The notes beneath the pieces are model-generated. The model did not search any database. It was not told where the DNA came from and worked only from the letters and a program-made list of their open reading frames with translations. The position numbers and the translations under genes are program-made. A DNA stretch of 64,000 bases from an uncultured Clostridia bacterium (lineage in GTDB: Bacteria > Bacillota > Clostridia > TANB77 > CAG-508). The DNA lies in the NCBI GenBank assembly GCA_948468225.1, contig CAOKHH010000001.1, positions 1-64,000 on the forward strand, given 5' to 3'. Shown here piece after piece: positions 30,501-45,500 of the stretch (positions within the stretch are counted from its first letter, which is position 1; every line of letters starts with the position of its first letter).

Positions 30501-33500
30501 AAATCAGGAGAATTATATACTTGGGGAAGCAATACATATGGAGAATTAAGAAGTACAGAAAGTACAGCGCCAAGTATAGTTCGTGCATATAAAGTAGAAG
30601 AAGATGAAAGAATTAAGAAAGCAATATTAGTTTCAGCAGGAAATGGACACTCAATAGTAGTAGATGAAACAGGATTTGCTTATGCTTGGGGACTTGGAAC
30701 AAGCGGACAATTAGGAAATGCATTAGGAGTAAATAGTAGACCAGCTGTAAGAGTTGGAGTAGAAGGAATAAGATTAGAAACAAATCATATAACATTAAAA
30801 TCAAAAGATAACATAGAAATAAATGGATATAACAAACAATTAAACTTAATATATGATCCAGAAATAGAAATAAGCAGTGTACAATCTAAAGATACAAGGG
30901 TAGCATCAGTACGTAAAAATGCTGATAGCGAAGCTAAATTAACTGTATCTGGAGTAAATGCGGGTACAACTACTGTATTAGTAAATAGTGTAGATGCGAA
31001 TAACTTTACATATACAAGTATTATACAAGTAACAGTATTACCAACAATTGCAGATATTGCAGATGATGTAATATTACCGCTAGATAGAACACTTAACCCT
31101 ATGACAGTAAGTGGAAGTTCTCATACACTAATATTAAAATCTGATGGAACAGTTTTAGCTTATGGCGATAATGCTTATGGACAAACAGCAGGAAAAGCAA
31201 CATATTCAGATAGAGTAAATGTAGTTAAATTCCCAGAAGAAGCTGCATCAATAATAAGTGTATCTGCAGGAGATGACTTCAGTGTTGCATTAGATAGAAA
31301 TGGAAATGTATATACTTGGGGTAATAATAGAAATGGAGAATTAGGTTTAGGAACAACAGACTTCAATAGACATAATGAACCAACAAGAGTACCAACACTA
31401 AGAAATATAGTAAAAATAGCAGCAGGAGCAAAACATTGTATAGCTTTAGATAAAGACGGATATGTATATACTTGGGGTAATAATACAAGCGGTTCTTTAG
31501 GAACTGGAGGAACAGCAAGTGTAACTATACCTGTACAAGTAAATAATGTTGCAAATGTAATAGATATAGCTGCAGGAACTGACCATTCAATGGTATTAAC
31601 AGCCGATGGAAGCGTATACACAACGGGAAAAAACGGTTTAGGACAACTAGGTGTAGAATATATCGTAAGCAAGAGAAACTTTGAAAAAATAAATATAAAT
31701 GCAAAGATTGCATTTATAGAAGCTGGAAACAAAACAAGTTTTGCAATAGATGTAGATCGTAATTTATGGGTATGGGGAAATAATGCAGATGGTCAATTAG
31801 GAATTGGATCAAGCCAAACACAAATAAATATACCTACAAAATGTAATATAGCAAATGTACAAAGTGTATCAGCAGGAACAAACCATACACAAATTGTAAC
31901 AACTAGCGGAGAATTATATACAGCTGGTTTAAATGATTGCGGTCAATTAGGAATTGGAGCAAATACAAGCAAAGTAGATACATTCACAAGAGTTTCAAAA
32001 CTATTTGGAAGCAATGTTATGAATTCAAATGCAGGAGAAACATATAGTACAGTAATAGATAAAGATGGAAAAGTTTATGGATTTGGAGATTATAATCATG
32101 GAAATACAGACAGAGTAAGTAGAACAAAGAGCTTTGAGCCTATACTAATTAGTAATGAAACATCATATATAGACAATCAAGATATTACATTAAATATAGA
32201 TAGTACTTATGAATTAAATGTAAATGGAAAATATAAATTAAACGTATTACATAAAGATAAATCTGAATTTACATATCAATCATTCAATGAAGAGATTGCA
32301 GAAGTTGATGAAGATGGAACAATAACTGGAATTGCAGTAGGAACAACATTAGTTAGAATAACAGATGAAGACGGAAAAGTAAGCACTGCAATAGTTAAAG
32401 TAGTTCCAGTTGATGCAATTCAAGCACCAACAATTGAAGGTGGAGACAAATTTACAATAGTAACAGATAAAGCTGGAACACCATACTTATTTGGTAATAA
32501 AGAAAATATCATAGATAGCAACATTCCAAAAATAATAGATGATAGTACATCATTCAAAACAGTAAAAGCAGGAGAAGACTTTATAGTAGGTATAAACCAT
32601 GATGGAACTGTATGGACATTAGGAGATAACACAAAAGGACAATTAGGAATAGAATTAGATAAAGACTATTCAACTGGATTTGTTAGATTAAACAGAAATA
32701 CTATAAAAGGAATAAACCAAGTTGATGCAGGAAATGGCCATGCTATAGCATTAGATGAATTAGGAACAGTATATGTATGGGGAGATAACTCTAAAGGACA
32801 ACTATGTACAGATTCATCTATAGATAAAGTAACTTCACCAATGATTATAAGACCAAGTGAAAATAGAATAATATCTGTATCTGCAGGTGGAGATTATAGT
32901 GCAGTAGTAGATACAGAAGGAAAAGTATACATTATAGGAAAAGCATACATACTTAGAGATATACTAAATGAAAAAGGCGAAGTGATAGGACAAGAAGAAG
33001 TAGAAGTAAATGCTGTTCAGGAAGTTACAAATATACAAAATGCTGTAAAAGTTGCAGTAGGAAAAGATAAAACAATAATATTAACAAATACAGGTTCAGT
33101 ATTTGAAGTAACAAATAGAAGTAAAAAAGGATTTGCAATAGCAACACAAGTAAGAGGACTTAGTGGTACAAACAGAATAATAGTAGATATTGCAACAAAT
33201 AGTGATACATTTATGGCATTAACAAATACACAAGAATTATATACTTGGGGAAATAATGCTAATGGACAATTAGGAGCAAATAGTAACTCAAATTCAATCA
33301 ATTCAATCCAAAAAGTTGCAACAGATGTATTTACAATTGGTGGAGGAAAAACAAATACATATTATATAAATACACAAGGTGAAGTAATGGCAGCAGGGTT
33401 AAATACAGAAGGACAATTAGGAAATGGAACAAGAGGAAATGATAAAGCTACAACAAAAGAATTTAGTAAAACATATACAAAAGTAGGAAATAGAGAATTT

Positions 33501-36500
33501 GCTATAAAAGAATTAAAAGTAGATGGAACATTAAATTCAGTAGAAGCTGTTAGAATAGGAAGAAACTGGACAGTATTAACTGGAAAAGAAAGCATAAAAG
33601 AATTAGAGAGAGAAATAAATCAAAAACTTACTCTAATATCAGAAGCTAAAGAATTTAATGCATTTAGAGAAATTGTAGGAAATGTTAGTGACTATGAATT
33701 TGAATTATCAAATACAAATATAGCTAACTTAGAATTACCAACTACAGATGCAGATTATGCAAAAGTTGAAGCAACGAACTTAGGAAAAACAGTATTAACA
33801 GCTAAAAATAAAGTAACAAATGAAGAAAAAGAATTAACAATAATAATAGTAGAAGACAAAAAATTAAGAGTAGAAGACATAATAGTAATAGATAGCGATG
33901 ATGCTAAATTTGAATCAGAACCAAATACAGAAGATTTAAATATTGACTTTGTAATAAGAGTAGAAGGCTCTAAAGATTCTGGAACATTAAATGTTACATT
34001 AGAATTAGAAGGAGACAAATTAACTTTAGCAACAGATGGAGATAAGGAATATACTATTACTCCAGTGCTAGACACAGAAGATTTAAGCAAAGTAGTAGAA
34101 TGGGTAGTAGAAGGATTAGATTTAACAAAATCTACTCAAACATTAACTCTAACATTAGAAACAGAAGCTGGAGAAGAAATTGAATATACAGTAGTAATTA
34201 GAAAAGAAGTTAATGTTAAAGTAAATGACGAAGTTTTAGCACCAGAAGAAAAAGAAAATGTAGTAACATATACTAAATTTATAAATCCAGAAGATGCACA
34301 AGCAAAATTTGAAATAACAGTATTAGATAGTACTAAGAAAATAGTATTAAAAGATAAAGATGGAAACAAATTAGCTGAATCAAAGAACGGAGAGGCAATA
34401 TTAAAAATAGATGATTTATCAGTACCAGAAAAAGAAAATGAATTCATTATAGAAATAACAGATAAAGATGGAAAAGTAGAAAAATCTATATTAAAAATAT
34501 TAAAATCTTCAATAGAATCAATAACTGTAGTTGATGCTACAAATCCAAAAGGACATGTAACAGCTGGAAAAGTAGAAGGAACAGATGGATATGTATATAA
34601 TTTCGAAGCAGAAATTGATGGGTCAAACAAAGATGCAGAAGTAACATTAAATATAATAAATAAAAATGTTACAAATATAACAATTGATGGAGTAGAAACA
34701 GCAGTTTCAAATACCATTACATTTAATACAGAAAAGGTAGATGAAGCAATTGAAATAATACTTACAGTTTTAGACCCAATAACAAATACAACATATACAG
34801 AAAAATACAAATTAACAATTCATAAAGTTGGAGCAAATACAGAAATTTCTGAAATCGTACTACAATATATTGACGGAGATAAAGAAGGTTTACCGGAAGA
34901 TTGCAAATTTAAATTTGATGGAAACAATACTTATAGTGTAGTATTACATAATAAAGATTTAGATTTAGAAGATTATATAACATTTGGATTTAAAGTAACA
35001 TTAAAAGATTCAAATGCATATGTAAAACAAGCAAGCCATTCAGGTTTCGGTTCTCAAGGAATAGGAAACATAAATTCATCACCAGATAGCAAAGCAGATA
35101 ATAAAAATAGTGTTTCATATAAAATAGTTGTAACTGCTGAAAATGGAAGAGATACAAAAGAATACAATGTAGTTATATACAAAGAATCAGAAGATACAAC
35201 AATTAAAACAATAAATACAAATAGTATGTTATCTGACGGAACAATTAAACAAAAAGAAGCAGAAACTAAAGATGGAATAAATTACATAGGAAAAGTAGTA
35301 AAAAATAGCGATAGTTATGAAGTAGAAATTCAATTAAATGATTCTTATGCAACAATAGCAAATATTAAATTTGCTGGAACAGAAGATAAATTGACTTTAA
35401 TATCAGAAAAGTCAGATTCAAAGATAGGAAAATATACATATACTTTACCAGTTGATAAAATTGGAACAGATATTGAAATAACAGTAAAACCAGAGTTTAG
35501 CGGAACACCAGAAGAAACATATATATTAAAAACAGATTATTTAGATGATAATGCAAACTTTGGAAGCATAAAATTAGGAGACAAAATACTTGATATTACA
35601 GAAGATACATTAAGTGAAAGCATAAAAGCAGAAGATAGTGACAAATTAAATGTAATAGCAGAAAGTGTTAATGCAACTATAGAAATATATGATGTTGATC
35701 CTGCAAGTGATGGAGCTACACCTATTGCATTAGGTAAAGGTGAAGTTACTATAGATACTTTAGGAATAAATAAAGGGGCAGAAAAAACAGTATATATTAA
35801 GGTAGTTTCTGAAGATGAACAAAATATAACAATAAAACAATTAACAGTAAAAAGATTATCAGATAATACAAATATTAAAACTGTAATATTTACAGTTGGA
35901 GATGAAGCTAAAGAAGTAGAATATACACCAGGAAAAGTTATTGAAATATCTGATAAGTACATATCAAACGCAACTAATGTAAAAGTAACATTAGAAGATT
36001 CTAATGCAACTGCGTTAGTTGAAGGAGAAGATAATGCAGTAGGTGCAGTTCTAGATTTATTAACAAATAATACAATAAATGTAGAAGTAGAAGCTCAAGA
36101 TGGAACTAAATTTACTCATACTATAACAATAAAAGTTTTATCATCAAGTACAGAAATAACAAAAGAAATACAAGACAAAGGAATTGTATTAAAACAGAAC
36201 AACGACTTTATTAAAGATGAAGACAATGAAAATTCATATAGTGTAGAAGTAAAAAATACAGGAGACGATGTAGATTTAGTTATAACTAATGATAAAGCTA
36301 CAATAAGACTTGCAATATTAAGTGTTGATGGTGAGGCAGTAACAGAAAAGACATATGTAACAGATAATAAAATAGTTGTAAATTCAGCAAAAGTTACAGA
36401 TGTTGAAGTAGAAGTAACAGCAGAAGATGGAACACAAACTGTTTATACAATTACTGTAATTCCAGAAGATCCAGTGCTATCAGAAGTAAAAGTAATAGGA

Positions 36501-39500
36501 TCAGCATCTACAATTGAAAAAGTATTAACAACAGATGAATTAAAAGCAATGTCAGCAATAGTTAGAGTTCATCCAGATTCTAATAAAGCTACAATATACT
36601 TAAAACCATCAGAGAATTATGTATTAAAAGAGGTAAGTGCTATAACAAATCCAAATATGACAACAGAAGATGGTAAAGAATTACAAGGAAACTATACAGG
36701 AGTAATAGGAACCCCTTATACAACAATAACTGTAGATTTATTAGATAGCAGTATATCTGATACAACAAAAACTATAATTACTATAAATTCAGAAAACGGA
36801 AAAACAGAAACCTTAAACTTAAATATAGTAAGAGGAAGCACCGAAGCTAAATTAGACAGTGTAATAGTTAAAGGAACTACTACAGAAGAATCAGTAGTTA
36901 CTGAATATGATAGAAATATCACTGCTAGTGCATCAATAGATTCAGAAGATAGTTTATATAATATAATTCCAAAACCAGCAAATTACGGAACATATAAATT
37001 ATATAGAATATCTGATGAAAACAAAGACGTTTTATATAGAGATATAGACTTAACTAAAGAAGAAGAAATTAACGAAACTTCACAAATAGCTTTAACTACT
37101 AAAGATCAAAGATTTATAATAGTAGTAACAGCAGAATTTGGAGGAGCTGAAAAGAGATACGAATTTAAGGCAAGAAAAGTTAATAATGATACATCAATAA
37201 AAGACTTTAAAGTAACAGTTAATGGTGTTAAAGGTGAGGTAGAAAAACATTTAGTTGACTTTGGAGAATTTGATAAAGATGGTAATATTAACATATATGT
37301 TCCAAATGGTGTAAGCAAAATAAATATAAGCGATTTAGTACTATCAAATGAATTTGCAAAAGCAGAATGGAGAAAAGGTACAGAACCTAATTATACAGAT
37401 GCTTTACAAGTTGGTGCTAATATGGAATTTGTCTTACCAACAGGACAAGTGTACATTAAAGTAACAACAGAAAGCGGAGTAGAAAAAGAATATTGTCTAA
37501 ATATTAAAATAGCAACAGAAGACACATCTTTAACAGATATGAAATTAGATGATATAACAAATGTACCAGAAAAAGCTATTACAATAGAAGCTATTACAGA
37601 CACACAAAGAGAAGCAACAATAACAGAAGATACATTTGCGGCAAAAGAAACTTCAACAAGTAATGGAGTTGTAAGAATAAAAGTAACAGAAGTAAATGGA
37701 CATATTGTAAATGAAACTATTGCAACAGAAGATGCAAAAATAGGTTCAAATGCATTAGAATTAGCATTAGATAGAGATTACACATATACAGATGCTGAAG
37801 GTGTTGAGCATACTATACCAGCAAATGCTGTAAGAGAAATCAAGATTGTAACAACAGTAACATCAATAGCATATGAATTATATCCAGATTACTATGAAGC
37901 AACATCTAATCAAAAAGAATATGAATTAACAATTAAGAGATTACTTGCTGATACAAATATAATTATTACAATCGATGGTGAAACTTCAGACACAGTAATA
38001 GACACAAAAACAACATCTTACAATGATACAATAGTAGAAGATGGTAAAACAGTATATGTATACAAAGTTCAAGTACCATCAACACAAGAAAAATTAGTAA
38101 TAAATAATGTAAAAACACATAATGAAAGTGCAATTATAACACATACAAAAGTAGGAAATGATATATATACAGAAGAAGAACCATATAGTATAAACTTTAG
38201 CTCAGTAGATAAAGCAAGTGTTACAGAAGACTTTACAGTAGAAAATCCATTAGGAAATGAAGTTGTATACAGACTAGTAGTAACAAAATATTCTGGAAAT
38301 AATAATATTGAGACTTTACAATTAAACGAAAATAAAATAGTAGATACAAACAAAGATGATATATATGAAACAGCATTATTATCACCAGTAGATAAACTAG
38401 ACTTAAAATTACAAGGAATAGAAGAAAATGCTAAAGTAGAAATTGCAATTAAAGGTGTAAATGAAGAAACTGTATCAGTTACAGTAGGTTCATTTGACCC
38501 AGTTGATAATACTATAACAGCAGACTTAATGGAAAAATTAGAATCTATATTAACAACAAAAGGTATAGAAATAGAGAACTTAGATAAAATTAGTATAAGC
38601 ATCAAAATCCAAGCAGAAGATCCTACATTAGATGCAAGAGAATATACATTAAATATAGATGTAGTTAAATCTAACTTAATATCTATTAACGGATTAAACA
38701 AAGATGGAGTTGTAAGCCAAGACTCACAATTAACAGCAAATGAATTTAAGTATAATCCTGAAACAAATGCATTTGAAACAGAAGCAATAGCAGTTCCATA
38801 TGATACAACAAGAGTATTATTAAATAAAATAACATGCAAAGATAGAACTGTAATAACAGATAAAGATGGAAATGTAATAACTGAATTAAATGTAGATTTA
38901 TTGAGAGACGGAATAACTAAAGCTATAATCAATACAAACTTAGACGGTATAGAACAACAATTTATTGTAAATATTAGATTAAGATCAACAGACACAAGTA
39001 TAAAATCAGTATCATCAAATGGAAAGACTACTAGTGAATTAGATGAAGAAACACAAACTTATGTATTACCAGTACAAAGTACAGTTGATCCAGTTGTAAA
39101 GGTTAACTTCATTGATACTAATGCACATATTATAAGTGCAAAACCAATATTAGACACAGTAAAAGCAGAAGTAGATAGTGAAAATAACACATTTACAATA
39201 TTAGAAATTAAAGAAGATACACATGTAGATCCAAGCGCAATAGAAAAAGAAATAGATGTAACAATTACAGTAAAAGCAGAAAATGGAAATGAAGCAGATT
39301 ATATTGTAACATTATCAAGAAAACATGTTGAAACTGGATTAGGAATTGTAACAGTTGGAGAAGATTTTGTTGGACAAACAGAAGAAAACAAAAACAAAGT
39401 AAACTTTGCAAACACAGATGTAATCAATAGAACAATATCTTCAAGTGCAAACGGAATAACTATTACTTCAGCACAATTAGTATGTAGTGAAGCAAATGCA

Positions 39501-42500
39501 TATGTAGAAAATGACGTAGGAGAAAGAACAGAAATTGGAACAGATGGAGTACATATTGATATTGAAGAAAATTCATCTAAAGCAATTAAGATAGTTGTAG
39601 TTGCAGAATATGGAAACGAAAAAACATATACATTAAACGTAAGAAGACAAGCAGCAAATGTAGCAATAGACGGAATAACAGTAAATGTAGGCGAAAGAAC
39701 TGAAGAAGCTACAGTAGCACCTTATGAAGCTACAATAAATGTAGATGAAAATCCAGAAATAATTGTAACAACAAACGATCCTAATGCAAAAGTTAGTGAA
39801 GTAAAAGTATATAGAAAAGATGATTCAAATAAACAAGAAATTGCAAATATAAGTGAAATTAAAAATAATACATTCACAATAACTAACTTGAGCAACTTAT
39901 ATTCAGATGATACAACTGAAGATTCAAGCAATGATTTAAATAGATATATTATTTCAGAAATTACAGTTGTAGCAGAAGATACAAATATTAGCAAAACTTA
40001 TACATTAACATTAAATAGAAGACATATAGAAACTGGACTTAAAGATATTTCATATACATATGAACAAGATTCTGAAGATGAAACAGCAGAGCCAGGAACA
40101 AAAGAAACAAAGACAGAATCAGCTAAATTAAGTACAGAAGAAGCAACAGAAATCATTATAAGTTCAACAGCTACAAGCATTAACTTTGCAAAAGTTGAAC
40201 CAAGCTGTAAAGAAGCAACAGTAAAAATAGAATTAGACGGAGAAGAAATAACACAAACAGAAGAAGGATTTAGTGTAGATTTAGCAGAAACTAAAGGTGA
40301 AGGTAATGGACGTATAAGAAATATGGCAATTACTGTAACATCAGAATCTGGAAATATAGCTAAATACAATGTATCAATAATAAGAATGGCAACTAATGCA
40401 AGCCTTGAGAAAGTTTTGGTAAACGGAACTGAAATAGAAATGAGTGAGATTGATGAAGCTGATTTACCAGAAGGAATTTCAGGAGTATTCAAAGCAAATG
40501 TAAAAGATATTGATAAAGAAGCCTTAATAGAAGCAATATCTGCAAACATATTTGCAAAAGTATCAATAACAGATGAAAAATATACAACAATAGATAATGA
40601 TAAATCATATGATGAGAAAGGAAAATATGATTTAAGCGAAGTAACTGAAAGAGAAGTAATAATAACAATTGTTGTAACACCACAAGATGAGACAAAAGAA
40701 TCAAAAACATATCAATTGATATTAACAAGATTATATGATAGTACTGTATTAGAAAGTGTTAGTGTAAAACCAGCAGTAGTTGGAACAGTTAATACTGATG
40801 CTATAGTAAAAGTTACAGAAGATTTCGAACAAAAAACACATTCAGACTATTATGGTTATAATAGAAGAACTTACTTCAAAGCAGAAAGAATTACTCTTGA
40901 TACAGATTGGACAGCAATAAGCATAGGTGATTTATTACCAAGCGAATTGGCAAACACAGAATATAAACAACAATATACTATAACAAGAATAAGTGGAGAT
41001 GATCCATATGCTTCTAGCGAAATGTCAGCATACGAAATAGATTCAGCATTTGAAATGCCAGAGGGAATACCAGTATACTTTAAAATAGTAACAACAGCAG
41101 AATCTGGAAACCAAGGTGTATATGTAATAGAAGTATACAAAAAGGCAACAAATACAAACTTAACATCTATAAAGGTAGATGGAAAAGAAGCTACTTTAGA
41201 TGAAGAAGATGGAATTTATAAAGTAAATGCAGACGTAAGAAAAGATAGCTTACCAATTGTATTAACAGGAGAAAACAATTTAAGTAAAGACAAAACAACT
41301 ATAACAAATATTACTGCAAATGGAGTAGATGTAACTGAATTACTTGGACAAAACAAATCTGGAAGCGGAAAGACAGTACAAATTACATTACAAAATATAG
41401 TAAGCGTTCTAAATGAAAATAAAACATTATGTAGTGATTTAGACTTAATGGATGGAAAAGTAATTACTCTAAAAATATCAGTGGTTCCAGAAGATGAAAG
41501 CATTGAAGCTAGAGAATATACACTACAAATAACAAGACAACATCGTGATGAAACAATCAAAAATATTGTATTAAATGAAGGTAAGATAGTAACAATAAAA
41601 GGAACAGAATATTCAGCAGAACAAGTTGTACCAGCAGCATTTGGTTATAAAACATATGGAATATCTCCTTACACATATAGTCATTATGAACAAAGAATAC
41701 AAGTAACATCTGCATTAGATACAGTTACAATAAATGCAATCAACTTAACTTGTGAATATGCAAAAGGAACAATGACAGTGGATGGAACAACATATAATTT
41801 ACCATTAGAAGAGCCTGTTGATGTAAGCTTACCAACTGAAGGATCTTCAAAAACAATTGTAATACATACAGTTGCTGAAGATGGTAGTGTAAACAGAAGT
41901 ACAGATCCAAAATATGTAATTTTAACAAGATTGTATTCAGATGATTCTATTAGAAATATAATGACACAAAGAAAATATATAGCTGTAGATAATAATGGAA
42001 CACCTTATGAAAACAATCCAAGATATGAAACATATTCAAATGATTACGATGTACAAAAAGAAGAAACATACAATATTCATCAAGATGCAGAAACTTCAGT
42101 ATTAACAGTATATGCAAATAATGCAAAAGCTACAGTAAATATGCAACTTGTAGATGTGTTAGATAGAGATGAAAATTCTATAAAAACAGATAGTGATAAA
42201 TTGACATTAAGTTATGTACAAGGAACAAAATCAAATGGTTATGGAGGATATTACAAGTACAACATATCAAATACAAGAGTAGCAACATTTGATACTTCAA
42301 ACTCTGATGCTAGAACATTTGTAATAAAAGTAATAGTACAAGCAGAAGATGCTAAAAATGTTCCACCTACATTAGAAGCATATGTTCCAGCAGAGGAATA
42401 TATAATAAAAGTAGTAAAACAAGATGATTCAGCAAAAATAGATAAGGTTGTTGAGATAAGTGGAGAAGAAGAAATAGATATACCTGTTGATAAAGAAATT

Positions 42501-45500
42501 GCTCACTACAACTTTATAGAAAAAGATATATTAGACAAGAATATTTATACTAAGTATATAACTGCTGAAACTGAAGTAGTACCAACAAAGGTATATGCAG
42601 AAAGTAAATTTGCAAAAGTAGAATTATATAATACTGATCCAAGAAGCGATGAAAGTTCAGTAGCATTTGCACAAGGAATTGGTACAGTAACATATGATAT
42701 TGCGACTCCAGAATTATGGACAAGAATATTTGTAAAAATAACAGCAGAAGATGAAAAAACAACTGAAGTATATGAAATATGGTTTGTTAAGAAATCTGAA
42801 ACTGATGATGTATCAATAAAAGGATTATATGTTTACGAAAAAGGTAAAGGTATAGATGAAGAAACTTATGAAGTAAAACCAGCAGAAGATGGAAATTACT
42901 ACATAGAAATTTCAGATAGTATTAAGGAAATGAAAACAAAACTAATACCAAATTATGAACTTGCAAATGCTTCTATAAATGGACAACCATTTAAATGGCA
43001 AGAATCAACAGAAATAGTTTCTAACTTTGAAACTGCAACAATAGATGAATTTGGTAGAGTAAAAATTGACTTAAAAATAAGAATACCAGCTGAACAAAGC
43101 ACATCAGGTGAAGATGTTGTAAATACAAAAACATTGTTCATAACTATGGTATCTACAGATAATGGAATTGAAAAGATAGAAACAGAAAATCCAGCTGATG
43201 AAATTACACCAGCAGACAAACCACAAACAAATGAAAAATATCCTGGAACTAATAATACTTACACAATATTACTAAGTGGAGAACCAAGAGATCAAATAGA
43301 TCTAACAATAGTTGCATTAAGTCCTAAAGCAACAGTAGGATTATACGATTTAGACGATAACTTACAAGTTGAAGATGAAGGAACTTTAAATGTACTTGGA
43401 TTAGAAATAGACACTCAAGGAGTAACAGTATATAAAGTAAAAGTAAAACCACAAGAAGGAGAGGCTAAAGAGTACTATATAGAAATTGTTCCAAAGGATA
43501 GTCAAGCTGAATTAAAGAAATTAACTATAGGTGAAAGAGAAATAGAATTAGAATCAGGAGTATATGAATATCATATAAGTCACTTAGGATTAGAAGGAAT
43601 AAAAGATATTTATGCACTTGCAACAGCTAATAGTGTAATAGAAGGCGATGGCGAAAATGGTTCAGCAACAGTTAAAATTTATACAAAAGATGATGAAAAT
43701 GGATCAGGAGAGCAACCTTCAGGTGAAGCAACTTTAACAGGGGTAGATTTAGACAATACAATGTATATAACAGTAACAGTGCTATCACCAAATAAAACAA
43801 GAACAAATACTTACCATATTTGGTTAAAAGATGTAGATGATGATAGAACAATACAAGAAATAACTTATACAGATATTGATGGAACTATAAAAGGAGCTGA
43901 GAAGTTAGAAACAACTAAAGAAGGATATGATGGAAGTTATGAAATAGTATTAAATTATGATCAAACATCAACTGATATTTCAGTAACTGCATCAAGCGAA
44001 CTTGCAAGAGTTATAGCAGATGGAATAAGTAAAGATAGCAACACTATAACAATTACAAAAGATGTTTCATCTATGACAGAAGACATCATATTAGATATAG
44101 AAGTTATTGCTGAAAGTAATAATAGATCAAAATATGAATTGATAATTAAAAAACCGACTCAGATTACAGGAAAAATTATTACAGAAAATGCAGACAAGAA
44201 TTATGGTGGAGTAGAAGTTAAATTTGTTAATGTAAATGATTCAGAAGAAGTTATTACAACTGAAACAAAAGAAGACGGAACATATAATGTAGAAGTACCA
44301 ATTGGAACATACAATATGGTTATAGAAAAATCAGGATACTTAACATACACAATGACAAATATACCTACTTCTTATGGAGTAAGAACATATACAGGAAATA
44401 CATATTTGGTAGCTGGAGATGTATATGGAAACGATGGTTATATAGACTTAAGAGATTTAACAAAAGTAAACAAACTTGCAAGAAATAAGACAGCTGTTAA
44501 AGGTGAAGATGACGCAAATAGAATATATGACCTAAATGAAGATGGAGCAATTAACCAATTAGATATAGACATTATGTTTAAAAACTATAACAAGAAAGCA
44601 AGCTCTACAGAATATATAAGAATGATAGAAGTAAACGGTAATGTATTAGATGCAATAAATGGAGATAATCCACTTGGTAATACAAACATTACATTAAGAG
44701 AGAAAAACACAACAGATGAATATGGTAACTTTGAATATGAAAACCTTCCATTAGGAGAATATGAACTAATAGTGACAGCTGAAGATGGAACAATATTAGG
44801 ACAAAGTACAGTTACAATAACAGAAGGTACAGCTTATTCAATAAAAGATAACATTATTACAGTTACACCTAGTAAAACAGCATCTAACATAACAGTTAGA
44901 GTAAATGGAACAGGAGCTTTCATATCAGAATATGGAAAAGCAAGTGATAGAGACTTTACACCTCCAACAATCACTAATGTAACAGCAGAAGTAAAAGAGG
45001 ATAAAGTTGAAATAACTGCAGTAGCAGATGATACAACTTTAGGAGAATTAGCAAATATTGAATTCTACTATGTAACTACAAATGAAGCTGGAGAAGAATC
45101 AGCAACAAAATTTGCAACTATAACAAACGGTGTAGTTGGAAAAACAAATGCAACAGTTACAGCAAACTACAAACCAAGCAACTTAGCATTTGATCAAAAA
45201 TATAAAATTAAAGTAGTTGCAACAGACAAAGGTGGAAATGCATCAAAAGAAAGTTATATAGAAATAACAGATAATGTTATAAGAAATGAAGAGGATCTAA
45301 TAAAATTAAGTAATAATGTAAATGCTGCTAATAAAGCTGATAGAAAAACCTATGAAGGTGAAACAGTAATATTGGTAAATGACTTAGATTTATCAACAGA
45401 GAAATATTCATCAAGATTTGCACCAATTGGAAATAGTGCATACAAAAAATTTGCAGGAACATTTATTGGTTCTGGATTTGATGAAACTGATGAAATTGGA

